24,712 nucleotides of DNA from JAVVEG01 sp041689205 (lineage in GTDB: Bacteria; Pseudomonadota; Gammaproteobacteria; Pseudomonadales; Pseudohongiellaceae): NCBI GenBank assembly GCA_041689205.1, contig JBDNGQ010000242.1:1-24712 (forward strand). The letters are read 5' to 3'. The first letter of the stretch is position 1. Every line of letters starts with the position of its first letter. Both the position numbers and the translations under genes were made by a program. Of the stretch, positions 7,596 to 17,200 are shown in pieces. The notes under the pieces were generated by a model, which did no database searches, was not told where the DNA came from, and saw only the letters and a list, made by a program, of their open reading frames with translations.

Positions 7596-8648
7596 ATGCC
7601 GCTCTTAAATAGAATGCTGATATTGGGATTAATCCTCAGTGCCTCCAGCCAGATACTCGCCGCCGAACACGCAGTAATCACTATCTACCACCATGTTTCC
7701 GAAGACACGCCACCCTCAACCAGCCTGAGCCCGGCACAGTTTCGAGAACATATGGACTACCTGAAAAACAACGGCTTCACTGTACTGCCTCTCAATGAAG
7801 TCATCACAGCCCTGCAGAATAAACAGCAGGTGCCGGATAAAACTGTAGTGATTACCTTCGACGACGGCTATAACTCCATCTATGAAGAAGCCTTCCCTTT
7901 ACTGCAGGAGATGGGCTTTCCGTTCACCGTGTTCATCAATACCCAGCCGATCAACGACAACATGCAAGGCTATATGAGCTGGGACGATATCCGCCGCATG
8001 TCCGATGCTGGCGTTATTATTGCCAATCATATGGTGAATCACCCCTATATGATTGACAACGAGCTTGGAGAAACCGACCCCGAGCGCCTGGAACGTTTTC
8101 GTCTGGAATTGCTCAGTGCTGAGCAGCAGATACTGCAGGAAACCGGCCAGTCGCACAAAATTATGGCCTATCCCTATGGCGAGTATGACGGCGTCATTAA
8201 GCAAATGGTTAAAGCGGAAGAATTTGTCGGCATTGCACAGCACTCAGGGGCTATCGGCTTTCATTCAGATTTTCAGGCTCTGCCGCGCTACCCGCTGGCT
8301 GGTATTTACGCACAGATGGATGGCATCCCGGTGAAACTGGAATCGCTGTCCTTTAATGTGCTTAGGCAGGATCCAGAGTCACCTGTCACCGGTGAGCGCA
8401 ATCCTGCGGTAACGCTGCAGTTTGCGCCGGGTGATTTCAGAGTGTCCGCTCTGGCCTGTTATGCCAGTGGCGAAAATCTGCCCATTACCTGGTTGGATCG
8501 TGATGCACTGCTGTTTCAGATCAAGCCAGCGCGCGAGTTCAATTCCCGACGCTGGGGCTATATCTGCACCGCTCCGGCGAATGGGTCAAATCGCTATTTC
8601 TGGTATTCAAAATTGTGGATTCGCTCGACTGAGAGCAATGCGGAATAG
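7596..8648 (+). CDS. Secreted polysaccharide deacetylase (NodB/CE4 family)
   Basis: A 350-residue exported protein. Residues 1-22 form a signal peptide (MLILGLILSASSQILA-AEHA). Residues about 26-240 are a carbohydrate esterase 4 domain: VITIYHHV, the metal-binding TFDDGY (87-92, catalytic Asp and metal Asp), the HxxxH motif HMVNH (145-149) and the late motif AYPYGEYD (191-198). Such enzymes remove acetyl groups from N-acetylglucosamine-containing polymers in the envelope. Residues about 250-350 form an extra C-terminal part with two cysteines (Cys288, Cys324) and several Trp/Tyr; I do not recognise it. A GTG at 7581 is in frame, but the ATG at 7596 gives a better signal peptide and has GGA 6 nt upstream. 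The substrate cannot be told. It is divergent from fadB. Confidence 0.88.
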   Translation: MPLLNRMLILGLILSASSQILAAEHAVITIYHHVSEDTPPSTSLSPAQFREHMDYLKNNGFTVLPLNEVITALQNKQQVPDKTVVITFDDGYNSIYEEAFPLLQEMGFPFTVFINTQPINDNMQGYMSWDDIRRMSDAGVIIANHMVNHPYMIDNELGETDPERLERFRLELLSAEQQILQETGQSHKIMAYPYGEYDGVIKQMVKAEEFVGIAQHSGAIGFHSDFQALPRYPLAGIYAQMDGIPVKLESLSFNVLRQDPESPVTGERNPAVTLQFAPGDFRVSALACYASGENLPITWLDRDALLFQIKPAREFNSRRWGYICTAPANGSNRYFWYSKLWIRSTESNAE

Positions 8649-8694
8649 GCAGTTTTAACCACAGTCCGGGAATGCAATCAGAAATAGCGCTGAA

Positions 8695-9522
8695 TCAGCT
8701 GCGGTCCAACGCCTGCAGATCGTTCTGCCGAATCAAGGCATGCAGCTCGCTGATATAAACGTACCCACGCTCGGAGTACTGCAGCAGGCCATGTGCAAGC
8801 ACCAGCGCATCAAGCGGACGGTCTTGATCACGCATATCACCGCGCAGTTCACGCAAACCGGCATAGGCAGCGTTAGTATTGATGTTGCGAAAATAAGATC
8901 GTACTGATCCCTCTATCGACAAATACGAGCGCACCTCGTGTGCCGCATCGGATAAACGACGCTCAGGCACCAGACCGCAGCCTTCATCGAAACACCATTG
9001 CCCGAAAATATTATTACCTTCTTTCGCAAAACGTGAGGTCCCCCACGCAGATTCACTAGCCGCCTGAGCAAGCACCAGCGAGACAGGAATCATATCAACT
9101 CGCAGCACCAATTCCTGAACCAGATCGTAAACGGGCAAAATGCTCTCGCCCAGACGGTATTCCTGCGCCAGCCCGTTGAGGATATCCATCTCGGTGTCAG
9201 TCAAATCCATATCGCGGCGCACAATATCCCAAAGCTGCAGCACCTTGAACCGCTTGTCAGCTATGCGATTATTTTCGGTTTCCACGTAGGCCAGCACAAA
9301 GTTAAAAAATGCTGCTTTTTTCTCGTCGATATTGGTAATGGCTTCGAAATCAGGCAAATTGGAGCCACCCGAATACTGTACTGCGGTCTGCAAATCGATT
9401 GCGTCGTCTAAGGGAGCGCGAGTGACCTTTGCCGCCATCACAATGACGAAAATCGCCACCAGAATACCAGCCAGAAGCCGCAATAACAGCGGGGCCTTTG
9501 GGTGAGATAAAATTTTATTCAT
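8695..9522 (-). CDS. Membrane-anchored Bax-like glucosaminidase
   Basis: A 275-residue protein with a short cytoplasmic N-terminus, one transmembrane anchor (about 12-31, LLLRLLAGILVAIFVIVMAA) and a periplasmic domain. The domain belongs to the Bax / GH73 endo-beta-N-acetylglucosaminidase group, which cuts glycan strands of peptidoglycan. The core motif is VSLVLAQAASESAWGTSRFA with the likely catalytic Glu157, followed by GNNIFGQWCFDEGCG and the Tyr-containing SYFRNINTNAAYAGLRELR block. Length is close to E. coli Bax (274). A TTG three codons upstream (9531) is possible, but the ATG at 9522 is preferred. It lies downstream of bolA on the same strand with a 107-bp gap, and its end converges with the deacetylase gene, also an envelope-polysaccharide enzyme. 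Confidence 0.85.
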   Translation of the reverse strand: MNKILSHPKAPLLLRLLAGILVAIFVIVMAAKVTRAPLDDAIDLQTAVQYSGGSNLPDFEAITNIDEKKAAFFNFVLAYVETENNRIADKRFKVLQLWDIVRRDMDLTDTEMDILNGLAQEYRLGESILPVYDLVQELVLRVDMIPVSLVLAQAASESAWGTSRFAKEGNNIFGQWCFDEGCGLVPERRLSDAAHEVRSYLSIEGSVRSYFRNINTNAAYAGLRELRGDMRDQDRPLDALVLAHGLLQYSERGYVYISELHALIRQNDLQALDRS

Positions 9523-9629
9523 AAAAAACAATCACTTATGAAACCAATAAGGTAACTCATGATCGAAAATTACCCGATACCGCTTAACAAATCAATATAA
9601 CCCGCAATACCGTGAACGCAGAATGTGAA

Positions 9630-9953
9630 TTACTCTGCTGTATCCACAGCGCTGCCGCCACGACAGGCCGGCGATTCAGGAACAGGATTTTCAGAAGCCT
9701 TCCACTCTTCACGTGAATACGTGTGCAGAGCCAGCGCATGAACGCTGCTTTTGAGCTCATCAGCAAGCGTGGCGTACACTAACTGGTGACGTTTAACCGC
9801 AGACAGACCGCCGAATTTGTTGGAAACGATCGTCAGACGAAAATGGGATTCCGTCGCTGGCCCGCTGTGCATATGGCTTTCGTTCAACACTTCCAGACAA
9901 TCAGGATCCAGCGCACTTTGCAGCTTGCGACTAATAGTTGATTCTGTACTCAT
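9630..9953 (-). CDS. bolA: BolA family transcriptional regulator / iron-sulfur partner
   Basis: BolA is a small cytosolic protein that partners monothiol glutaredoxin in iron-sulfur handling. It also acts as a morphology and stress regulator. The 107-residue protein aligns along its whole length with E. coli BolA (105): LEVLNESHMHSGPATESHFRL, the RHQLVYATLADEL helix and the very conserved VHALALHTYSREEW containing the invariant His. It also keeps the BolA-specific tail motif SPACRGG (E. coli SPPCRGAG), which separates it from the IbaG/YrbA type. AGGA lies 9 nt before the ATG. It is divergent from ylqF across a gap holding 16-bp repeats. Confidence 0.94.
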   Translation of the reverse strand: MSTESTISRKLQSALDPDCLEVLNESHMHSGPATESHFRLTIVSNKFGGLSAVKRHQLVYATLADELKSSVHALALHTYSREEWKASENPVPESPACRGGSAVDTAE

Positions 9954-9954
9954 T

Positions 9955-10029
9955 GCTCGTTTTCCTGATGGTGCGTAAAGGGTGTTGCATTAAGAGAGTG
10001 TCGCATGAAGAGAGTTGACTAAAACGAGC
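9955..10029. repeat. 16-bp tandem repeat flanked by a 9-bp inverted repeat
   Basis: GTGTTGCATTAAGAGA (9982-9997) is followed directly by GTGTCGCATGAAGAGA (9998-10013), 14 of 16 bases identical. Less perfect flanking units extend the same 16-bp rhythm on both sides. The block is enclosed by GCTCGTTTT (9955-9963) and its exact inverse AAAACGAGC (10021-10029). The left arm lies directly before the bolA start codon. It may be regulatory or a replication-slippage product. Confidence 0.5.
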
Positions 10030-10093
10030 TTACACTGTGCACAGGTGTCGGTAAAGAGACCGGCTAAAGCAGGCTTAGTGTGTCAAATGCGAG

Positions 10094-10099
10094 TATACT
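10094..10099 (+). promoter_or_regulatory. Possible -10 box for ylqF-rapA
   Basis: TATACT matches the sigma-70 -10 consensus at five of six positions and lies about 55 nt before the ylqF start. No convincing -35 hexamer is visible at 16-18 bp upstream, so confidence is low. Confidence 0.3.
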
Positions 10100-10154
10100 T
10101 GCCGACTTTTTGGCACTCGCAGCCAGACTTTGTTTGCCGCTAAATACAGGTTGA

Positions 10155-11099
10155 ATGGATATGACGATCTCCTGGTACCCCGGCCATATGTTTAAGGCCA
10201 ACAAGGAAATGGCGAAAATCATCAAAGAAATCGATGTGGTTATCGAAATTCTTGACGCCCGCATGCCCGCCGCCAGCGCTAATCCACTGCTGAAACAAAT
10301 GCGTGGTGACAAGCCTTGCCTGCGCATTCTTAATAAGGCTGACATGGCCCAGCCTGAAGTCACCCGTCTGTGGTTGAATTTTTTGAACAGTCAGCCAAAT
10401 TGCCGCGCAATCGCCAATGGCAACGACATCAAACTTGAGAATGATGCCATTATTAATCAGCTGGAATTGCTGACCGCTGCGGCCGGCCACAAGCGCGGTA
10501 AAAAGCAGGCGATGATTGTCGGTATTCCAAATGTTGGCAAATCAACGCTGATGAACCAGATTTCCGGGCGCAAAATTGCCAGAACCGGAAATGAGCCGGC
10601 AGTGACCAAAAGTCAGCAACGCATCAAGCTCAACGATAACTGGTATCTGCACGACACGCCAGGCGTGCTGTGGCCCAGGCTGGAAGATCAGAAAGCGGCT
10701 TATCGACTGGCCTGCGCCGGTGCTATTAGAAACACCGCCATGGAATTTGAAGACGTGGCGATGTTCGCCGCCGAGTTTTTATTGCGCGATTTTCCAGAGC
10801 GTTTACGTGCACGCTATAACATGGGTGAACTGCCTGCCCAGCCCGATCAGCTACTGGAAAAACTGGCTTTGAGCAAGCGCTACACCAAAGGCGGTCATGT
10901 TGATTGGCACCGTATTTCTGAACTACTGCTGCATGAGTTTCGTTCCGGAAAACTGGGCCGGATAAGTCTTGAGTTTCCGCCTGCAGTGGCTGCAGCGGCT
11001 CCAATACCTGAGACGCCCGTAACGCCTGAAGCGCCTGAAATGCCGGCACCACCAGCAGCACCTGACGCACCCGCAACACCTGAATCACCCGAAACTTAA
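10155..11099 (+). CDS. ylqF: Ribosome biogenesis GTPase YlqF (RbgA)
   Basis: A cytosolic, circularly permuted GTPase that assists late assembly of the large ribosomal subunit. The G motifs appear in the permuted order: G4 NKAD (60-63), G1 GIPNVGKS (123-130), then G3 DTPG (167-170). The N-terminus ISWYPGHMFKANKEM and the C-terminal helical RNA-binding part (about 175-272) are typical. The last 40 residues are unusual: a Pro/Ala/Glu-rich tail made of PxT/PEA-type tripeptides, encoded by 9-bp near-repeats at about 10996-11096. Two starts are possible, ATG at 10155 and ATG at 10161; CAGG at 10147-10150 could serve either. Only 20 bp separates it from rapA, so the two are probably co-transcribed. 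Confidence 0.93.
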   Translation: MDMTISWYPGHMFKANKEMAKIIKEIDVVIEILDARMPAASANPLLKQMRGDKPCLRILNKADMAQPEVTRLWLNFLNSQPNCRAIANGNDIKLENDAIINQLELLTAAAGHKRGKKQAMIVGIPNVGKSTLMNQISGRKIARTGNEPAVTKSQQRIKLNDNWYLHDTPGVLWPRLEDQKAAYRLACAGAIRNTAMEFEDVAMFAAEFLLRDFPERLRARYNMGELPAQPDQLLEKLALSKRYTKGGHVDWHRISELLLHEFRSGKLGRISLEFPPAVAAAAPIPETPVTPEAPEMPAPPAAPDAPATPESPET

Positions 11100-11119
11100 C
11101 ACCCAACTCAAGAAGTATT

Positions 11120-14119
11120 ATGCAAAGCACTCCAGAATTTGCCAAAGGCCAGCGTTGGCTGAGCGAGACAGAGCCCGAGCTCGGCCTGGGTATGGTCGTC
11201 GAGTTTGACTTTCGCACCGTCGCTATTGCCTATAATTCCTGCGGCGAGAATCGTCGTTACTCGCGACAGACCGCACCGCTGAACCGGATCATCTTCAGCG
11301 AAGGCGACAGCATCAAGTCCCGCAGTGGGCAGCAGTTCACCGTCAGCGCGGTGGAAATGCGCAAAGATCTCGCCTTCTACAAAGTCTTTGCCGACGATAA
11401 GCCCGAGCTCAGCGCCACTCTGCCAGAAACCGAGCTCAGCGACATGCTGCTGCTGAACCGGCCGGTGGACCGTTTGATGACCGGGCAGATTGATAGCTAC
11501 CAGTGGTTCGCGATGAAGCAGCAGACCTTGGAACAGCTGGGTATTATTGAACAATCGAATGTATTAGGCCTGTGCAGCGGCCGCACCGAACTGATTCCGC
11601 ATCAGCTTTATATCGCCGCTGAAGTCGCGCGCCGCTATGCACCGCGCGTGATGCTGGCCGATGAAGTCGGCCTGGGCAAAACCATTGAAGCTGGCCTGAT
11701 ACTGCAGCAGCAACTGGCCAGCGGTCTCGCCAGCCGGGTGCTGATTATTGTTCCCGAAGCGCTGTTGCATCAGTGGCTGGTGGAAATGCTACGGCGCTTT
11801 AATCTGCGTTTCAGTCTGCTCGATGCCGAGCGCTGTGAGGCGATTGCCGAAGAGCATCAGGATAATCCTTTCCTGGACGAACAGTTGATTTTAACCAGTA
11901 TGGGCCTGCTCAGCAGCAATCCGACCATCTTTGCTCAGGCCTGCGCAGGCGAATGGGATCTGTGTATTGTCGATGAGGCGCATCATCTGCAGGATAGACC
12001 ATCTGAAGGTGAAAAAAAGAGTGCGGAACAATCAGGGACTGAGCAAACCGGCGCTGAACAACAGCCCGCCGAAACCGATTACACCCGTATGCAGAAGCTG
12101 GCGCAAAGCACCAACGGCATGCTGCTGTTGACCGCTACGCCGGAGCAACTGGGCGATGAAAGCCATTTCGCGCTGCTGCGTCTGCTCGATCCGCACCGCT
12201 TCAACAGCTATAACGAGTTCCGCGCTGAACAGGCACATTATCGCAGTCTCGCCAGCACGATTAATGAATTGCTGGAGATTCCGAAAAGCCGGACTGGCAA
12301 TGCCTCTGACATGAAAGAACAGCAGGCCAAAGTTCAGCAACTGCTCGATGAACACGGGACCGGCCGGATTCTGTTTCGTAATACCCGTCGATCATTGACT
12401 GGCTTTCCCGAGCGCAAGCTGAACGCATGGCCGTTGGGGAAAAATGCCGGGGAAGCAAACGGGCGGCCACTGAGAAAGGTGCTGCATACATATCTGGCAC
12501 GCCCAGATATAGAAGCAGACAAAGAACCAGACGAAGAAAACCTGAACACTGATCTGATCCCCGGCACAGATCTGCAGATAGATGCAGATTCCATGGAAGC
12601 CAACTGGCCCGCCACCGAACCGCGCGCACAATGGTTGATCAAATTTCTGCACAAGAACCGCAAAGATAAAGTACTGCTGATCTGCGCCGAGGACCGCACC
12701 GCCGTGGAGCTCGAGCGTTATCTGCGCGTTGGTGCCGGCATCCGCAGCAGTGTGTTCCATCGTCATATGAATATTGTGGAACGCGACCGTGCCGCCGCCT
12801 ACTTTGCCGGTTCAGAAGAAGGTGCGCGCATTCTGGTGTGCTCTGAGATAGGCAGCGAAGGCCGTAACTTCCAATTCTGTCGGCATCTGGTCCTGTTCGA
12901 CCTGCCCCTGAACCCCGATCTGCTCGAACAGCGTATCGGCCGGCTCGACCGCATCGGTCAGAAAAACACCATCCAGATTCATGTGCCCTATCTGCTTGGT
13001 ACTGAACAGGAAGTCCTGTTCCGGTGGTACCAGGAAGCCCTTGACGCATTTGTAACAGTAGCGCCAGCGGCATGGCGGGTGTATCGCGAGCATGAACAGC
13101 GGTTGAAGCAGTTTCTGGACGCAGCCCGTTTCGGGTCAGCCGGAATGAACGATCAGCTAAACCAGGAATTCGAACCCTTTCTGCAGCAGGCGGCAGCTCG
13201 AACAAAATCGCTGCAACAGGAAATGGAGAAGGGCCGCGACCGTTTACTGGAAATCAATTCCTTTCGCGAAGACGAAGCCAAAGCCGTGATTAAGGCTATT
13301 ACTGAATTTGAAGCCAAAGCCTCGCCGCAGACCCTGCTGTGCAATATCTTCGACAGCTATGGCATCGATTATGAGCAGAATTCCGATGACACCTGGACCC
13401 TGTTTCCGGGCGAAGAAATGCTGCTGCCCTCCTTTCCCGAAATGCCCGATGAAGGCATCGACGCCAGCTTTCACCGGCAGACCGCATTGCACCGCGAAGA
13501 CGTGCAGTTCCTGCACTGGCAGCACCCGCTGGTGCGTGGAGCGATGGATCTGGTGCTGGACACCCATCTCGGCCGCGCTGCCGTCAGCGCATTTAACAGC
13601 GCACATACGCATCCGGCGCTGGCACCCTGGCCGCTGGTGGTCGAAACGCTTTACCGCATCGTGATTCCAGCGCCGCGGCATCTGCAACTGCAGCGCTATT
13701 TCCCGGCAACCAGCAAGCAGTTCATGGTGGCGCTCAGTTTTGATTCGATTCAGGACAGCCCAAAGCAAATCAACGTGCCGACCGACGAAATGCAGCAGTC
13801 ACTGCGCTATATCGACAAACACGAGGCATTCCGGCTGGTTAAACAATACCAGGCGGAACTGCAGACGCTGATGCAGCACAGTGAACATCTGGCAAAGTTG
13901 GCGATGGGAAAATCTGTTAACATGGCGGCGAAGGCAATGCTGGAAACGCAAACTGCCGAGATCCGCCGGCTGGTATCGCTCAAGCAGCGCAACCCCAATG
14001 TGCGTGACTCAGAGTTGGAATATCTGCGCAATCAGACCCTGCAGCTGCATGCGAGCTTCAAACAGGCTAGTGTTGAACTGGTCGCGGTTCATGTGATGTT
14101 CGGACAGAAGGCTGATTAG
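11120..14119 (+). CDS. rapA: RNA polymerase-associated ATPase RapA
   Basis: A Swi2/Snf2-type ATPase that binds RNA polymerase and helps recycle it after transcription. The protein is 999 residues (E. coli 968). Seen in order: N-terminal Tudor-like region with FAKGQRWLSETEPELGLG, helicase motif I DEVGLGKT (181-188), motif II DEAHH (285-289), motif III LLLTATPEQLG, then motifs V and VI as GSEGRNFQF and QRIGRLDRIGQ, and the long C-terminal RapA-specific region. A Glu/Gln-rich insert of about 20-30 residues follows DEAHH (about 291-320), where E. coli has a shorter loop. AAGAAG precedes the ATG. It lies in the same transcript direction as ylqF. Confidence 0.96.
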   Translation: MQSTPEFAKGQRWLSETEPELGLGMVVEFDFRTVAIAYNSCGENRRYSRQTAPLNRIIFSEGDSIKSRSGQQFTVSAVEMRKDLAFYKVFADDKPELSATLPETELSDMLLLNRPVDRLMTGQIDSYQWFAMKQQTLEQLGIIEQSNVLGLCSGRTELIPHQLYIAAEVARRYAPRVMLADEVGLGKTIEAGLILQQQLASGLASRVLIIVPEALLHQWLVEMLRRFNLRFSLLDAERCEAIAEEHQDNPFLDEQLILTSMGLLSSNPTIFAQACAGEWDLCIVDEAHHLQDRPSEGEKKSAEQSGTEQTGAEQQPAETDYTRMQKLAQSTNGMLLLTATPEQLGDESHFALLRLLDPHRFNSYNEFRAEQAHYRSLASTINELLEIPKSRTGNASDMKEQQAKVQQLLDEHGTGRILFRNTRRSLTGFPERKLNAWPLGKNAGEANGRPLRKVLHTYLARPDIEADKEPDEENLNTDLIPGTDLQIDADSMEANWPATEPRAQWLIKFLHKNRKDKVLLICAEDRTAVELERYLRVGAGIRSSVFHRHMNIVERDRAAAYFAGSEEGARILVCSEIGSEGRNFQFCRHLVLFDLPLNPDLLEQRIGRLDRIGQKNTIQIHVPYLLGTEQEVLFRWYQEALDAFVTVAPAAWRVYREHEQRLKQFLDAARFGSAGMNDQLNQEFEPFLQQAAARTKSLQQEMEKGRDRLLEINSFREDEAKAVIKAITEFEAKASPQTLLCNIFDSYGIDYEQNSDDTWTLFPGEEMLLPSFPEMPDEGIDASFHRQTALHREDVQFLHWQHPLVRGAMDLVLDTHLGRAAVSAFNSAHTHPALAPWPLVVETLYRIVIPAPRHLQLQRYFPATSKQFMVALSFDSIQDSPKQINVPTDEMQQSLRYIDKHEAFRLVKQYQAELQTLMQHSEHLAKLAMGKSVNMAAKAMLETQTAEIRRLVSLKQRNPNVRDSELEYLRNQTLQLHASFKQASVELVAVHVMFGQKAD

Positions 14120-14128
14120 TTTCCATCG

Positions 14129-14188
14129 CCGTAAATACCAGAACCGTATATTCCGGGACCGTAAACACCAGCATCGTATCTGACAGTC
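14129..14188. repeat. Degenerate 15-bp tandem repeat, four units
   Basis: In the gap after rapA four consecutive 15-bp units can be read: CCGTAAATACCAGAA (14129), CCGTATATTCCGGGA (14144), CCGTAAACACCAGCA (14159) and TCGTATCTGACAGTC (14174). A weaker match may extend left into the rapA stop codon (14114). No terminator-like hairpin was seen here. Confidence 0.7.
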
Positions 14189-14209
14189 CAGACCCGCTGT
14201 ATAAAGAAT

Positions 14210-14254
14210 ATCGTAATCAAATGCATCGTAATTTAAAGCATCAGCAAGGAGTAG
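14210..14254. repeat. Second short 15-bp repeat before the M16C peptidase gene
   Basis: ATCGTAATCAAATGC (14210) and ATCGTAATTTAAAGC (14225) are adjacent 15-bp units sharing 11 of 15 bases. A third position (14240) starts with ATC but then turns into the AAGGAG ribosome site (14246-14251) of the downstream gene. Phase differs by 6 bp from the preceding repeat block. Confidence 0.55.
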
Positions 14255-14261
14255 TTGCCGA

Positions 14262-17200
14262 ATGAGTATATCGATACAAAAGCAGGCACAGTTGAAAAAC
14301 CAGGCCAATCATCTGCACGCTGCGTCGCTAAGCGCACCAGCCACCCATCCCTCCTTTGAGTGGATTCGCAGCCAGCACATTCCGTCCCTGAACGTCACCA
14401 TGGAAGAGTATCGTCACAAAAACACCGGCGCCCAGTATTATCACCTGGCCTCCGACAATCCCGAGAATGTGTTCCTTGTGGCACTGCGTACCGTGCCGAT
14501 GGACTCCACTGGTGTGGCCCATATACTGGAGCACACGGCGCTGTGTGGCAGCGAAAAGTATCCGGTGCGCGATCCTTTTTTCATGATGATCCGCCGCTCG
14601 CTCAACACCTTTATGAATGCCTTTACCAGCAGCGACTGGACCGCCTACCCCTTCGCCAGTAAGAACCGCAAAGATTTCGATAATCTGCTGCAGGTCTATC
14701 TGGACGCGGTGTTCTTCTCCCGGCTGCACGAACTCGACTTTGCCCAGGAAGGCCACCGCCTGGAGTTCAGCGACGCCGAAGACAGCAGCAGCGAATTGCA
14801 ATACAAAGGCGTCGTCTATAACGAAATGAAAGGCGCCATGAGCTCTACTAACGCGATTCTTTGGCAGACGCTCAGCCGCTATCTGTTCCCCGGCACCACT
14901 TACCATTACAACAGTGGCGGCGAACCGGATCACATTCCGGACCTGAGTTATCAGGATCTGAAAGATTTCTACAAGTCGCACTACCATCCCAGCAATGCCG
15001 TGTTCATGACCTATGGCGATATTCCTGCAATAGAACATCAGGAAAAGTTTGAAACCCTGGCACTGGCACGCTTCGACAAGCTTGATATCAATATCGTGGT
15101 TGAAGACGAGAAACGCTATTTTTCCCCGGTGCGCGTGCAGGAATCCTATCCACTGGATGAGGCTGATGGCAGCAACAAAACCCATGTGGTGATGGGCTGG
15201 CTGCTCGGAAAAAGCACCGATCTGGAAGAACTGTTTGAAGCGCAGCTGCTCAGCTCCGTGCTGCTTGATAACAGCGCCAGCCCCTTGATGCAGGTATTGG
15301 AAACCACAGAGCTGGGTAAATCGCCCTCGCCTTTGTGCGGCCTTGAAGACAGCAACCGGGAGATGAGTTTCCTGTGTGGTCTGGAAGGCTGCGCTGACGA
15401 CAGCAGCGCCGCGGTCGAGCAATTGATCCGCTCTACGCTGGCGGCCATTGCGGAAAATGGCGTTGATCAGCAACAGGTAGAAGCGGCACTTCATCAGCTT
15501 GAACTGAGTCAGCGGGAGATTTCCGGTGACAGTCATCCCTACGGTTTGCAACTGATTCTGACCGGCTTATCGGCAGCGATTCACCGAGGCGATCCGATTC
15601 AGGTCATGGATATCGATCCGGTGCTGGCGGGGTTGCGCGAAAAAATCAAAGATCCGCAGTTTGTACCGAATCTGATTAAGCAGCATCTGCTGAGCAACCA
15701 TCACACGGTGGTGCTGACCTTGCAACCGGAGCCGGAATTATCCGAGCGGCAATTACAGGCGGAAATGCAACGTCTGCGTCAGATTAAAGAACAGCTGAGC
15801 CCCGCTCAGATTGAAGAAATCGTGGCACGCAGCAAGGCTCTGGCCCAGCGCCAGGCACAGGAAGATGATCCCGGCAGCCTGCCTAAAGTCGGTCTGGAAG
15901 ATGTGCCTGGCGAAGTACCCGAATTAGTACCGCAGAATAAAGAATTGAAAACCCGTACCGACAAAGTGGTTCCTGTAACTTTTTACGGTCAGGGCACTAA
16001 CGGCCTGTGTTATCAGCAGATTGTGGTGGACCTGCCTCAGCTTGATGAGGAACTGCTGCCGCTGCTGCCTTGGTATACCAGCTGTCTTACCGAGTTTGGT
16101 ATCGGCAATAAAACCTATCAGGATGTGCAGACCTGGCAATCGCGGGTCAGCGGCGGGGTTAACTGCTATGCCAATATTCGCAGCGATGTCGGCGATGAAC
16201 AGCAGAGCAAATCGATTCTGGTGCTGTCCGGCAAAGCCCTGCAGAGCAATCAGCAGGCGCTGGCAGAACTGCTGCATGCAACATTCCACGACTGCCGCTT
16301 CGATGAGCAGCAACGGCTGCGCGAAATTCTGGAACAGATTCTGTCCCGTCAGGAAGGCGGTATCACCGGGCGCGGCCACAGTCTGGCGATCGGTCTGGCG
16401 AGCAGCCGGATGAGTCCGAGCGCGGCGCTCAGCTACCGCTTTGGCGGCCTGGCCGGCATCAAGGCGCTCAAGTCAGAAAGCAAACAGTTCGATAAGCAGG
16501 AATATATTGAAAGCGTGCTGGCTAAATTCGCGAAACTGCATAAGCAGATTCTGCAGGCGCCTCGGCAGTTCCTGCTGATCGCCGAAGAGAATCATGGCGA
16601 TGAAGTGATTCAGAGTCTGGATTCGGTGTGGCGCGATACCGATCAACTGGCCGGTGAGACATTCACCGCGCTGCAGTTGCCGTCGGTGCGCGAGAACGTG
16701 CAGCAGATGTGGACCACCAATACACAGGTTAATTTCTGTGCCCGCGCTTATCCTACCGTTACCGCTGCCCATCCTGATCATGCCGTGCTGGCTGTCCTCA
16801 GCGGCTTCCTGCGCAATGGCTATCTGCACCGGGTTATCCGTGAGCAAGGTGGTGCGTACGGCGGCGGCGCGGATCAGGACGCCAATTCAGCATCGTTCCG
16901 GTTCTACTCCTATCGAGATCCGCGCTTTGAAGAAACCCTGCACGATTTCGATCGCGCAGTGGATTGGGTAGTCACAGGACAGCATCAGTGGCGACAGGTG
17001 GAAGAAGCAATCCTTGGCGTGATCAGCGCTATGGATAAGCCTTCATCGCCTGCAGGCGAAGCCAAACAACATTTCTACAATGCTGTATTCGGACGTACCC
17101 GCGAGCAGCGTGCGGCGTTCAGAAAGCGGGTTCTGGAAGTGCAGGTGGATGATCTGCGCGAGGTAGCCATTCGTTATCTGCAGGGCAAACCTTCCAGTAC

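Noticed and set aside
14009..14308. 99-residue minus-strand open frame spanning the rapA/peptidase gap, with five-residue periodicity
   Set aside because: It overlaps both confident plus-strand genes and its periodicity comes from the 15-bp repeats. No ribosome site or recognisable domain.
14328..15551. 407-residue open frame antisense to the M16C peptidase gene
   Set aside because: The plus strand carries the HxxEH peptidase with clear family motifs; the antisense product has no recognisable domain.
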